Shown in pieces: positions 5,404-5,524 of a stretch of 5,524 nucleotides of DNA; positions within the stretch are counted from its first letter, which is position 1; every line of letters starts with the position of its first letter. A program made the position numbers and the translations under genes. A model generated the notes under the pieces. It saw nothing but the letters and a program-made list of their open reading frames with translations. It was not told the origin of the DNA and searched no databases. This stretch comes from Angelakisella sp. Its GTDB lineage: Bacteria > Bacillota > Clostridia > Oscillospirales > Ruminococcaceae. Location of the stretch: NCBI GenBank assembly GCA_022795575.1, contig JAAWGY010000185.1:1-5524 (forward strand), read 5' to 3'.

Positions 5404-5524
5404 TTAGAACCTGTATTCACAACCATCTGACGCCGTCAGGCCAGGTCTTTTCCCGCCCTGCCGCGTTACTGCGCCCGCAGGCGCGTCCAGGCGCAACCGC
5501 CGCAGGCGGCTCTTAGCGCCTGGA
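5404..5524. repeat. Palindrome-rich right-edge segment, possible dispersed repeat
   Basis: The stretch holds a 13-bp palindrome CTGACG-C-CGTCAG (5427-5439), a small hairpin GCGCC/GGCGC (5471-5475 with 5480-5484), and a nested structure in which TCCAGGCGC (5486-5494) pairs with GCGCCTGGA (5516-5524) around an inner CCGCC/GGCGG hairpin (5497-5501 with 5505-5509). The - strand is open without a stop from the window edge to a stop codon at 5404-5406, about 39 residues rich in Arg, Gly and Ala, with no recognisable domain. It may be the end of a repeat or mobile element or the 3' end of a leftward gene; the window cuts it off. Confidence 0.35.

Overview
The window is a complete branched-chain amino acid type (LIV/HAAT family) ABC import operon, read left to right on the + strand. 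The order is extracytoplasmic lipoprotein (livJ/livK-like), two membrane permeases (livH, livM) and two ATPases (livG, livF). All five genes look intact. The DNA is GC-rich (near 60% by eye) with strong G/C preference at third codon positions. The binding protein has a Gram-positive style lipobox and a Ser/Thr/Pro/Gly linker, the ribosome binding sites are AGGAGG-like, and the promoters are of sigma-A type. This fits a GC-rich gut Clostridia lineage such as Oscillospiraceae (Flavonifractor/Oscillibacter-like); the genus is an inference.

Layout. Positions 1-93 hold a run of four GC-rich hairpins with no gene. An AT-rich stretch follows (about 110-215) with a near-consensus promoter (TTGAAA, 17 bp, TATAAT) at 182-210. 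A structured leader of about 170 nt then leads to the lipoprotein gene (391-1602). The 200-bp gap to livH carries a strong intrinsic terminator (1703-1745) and, overlapping its left arm, a second promoter (TTGACA, 17 bp, CACAAT, 1678-1706). livH (1803-2693), livM (2702-3736), livG (3733-4506) and livF (4520-5233) are packed with gaps of 8, -4 and 13 nt. The last 291 bp contain no convincing gene: a 14-bp stem hairpin, an intrinsic terminator for the operon (5342-5366), a possible extended -10 promoter, and a palindrome-rich segment at the right edge that may be part of a dispersed repeat.

How it works together. The lipoprotein would capture the amino acid outside the membrane and deliver it to the LivH-LivM channel, with LivG-LivF hydrolysing ATP. 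The terminator after the first gene and the internal promoter imply unequal output, with more binding protein than membrane complex. The binding protein gene also uses GGC for glycine almost exclusively, while livM, livG and livF use GGG freely, which fits higher expression.

The transporter is a well-known family and I see no wholly new system. The points worth a second look are regulatory: a promoter embedded in a terminator, a leader whose hairpin loop is complementary to the Shine-Dalgarno sequence, and the edge elements.
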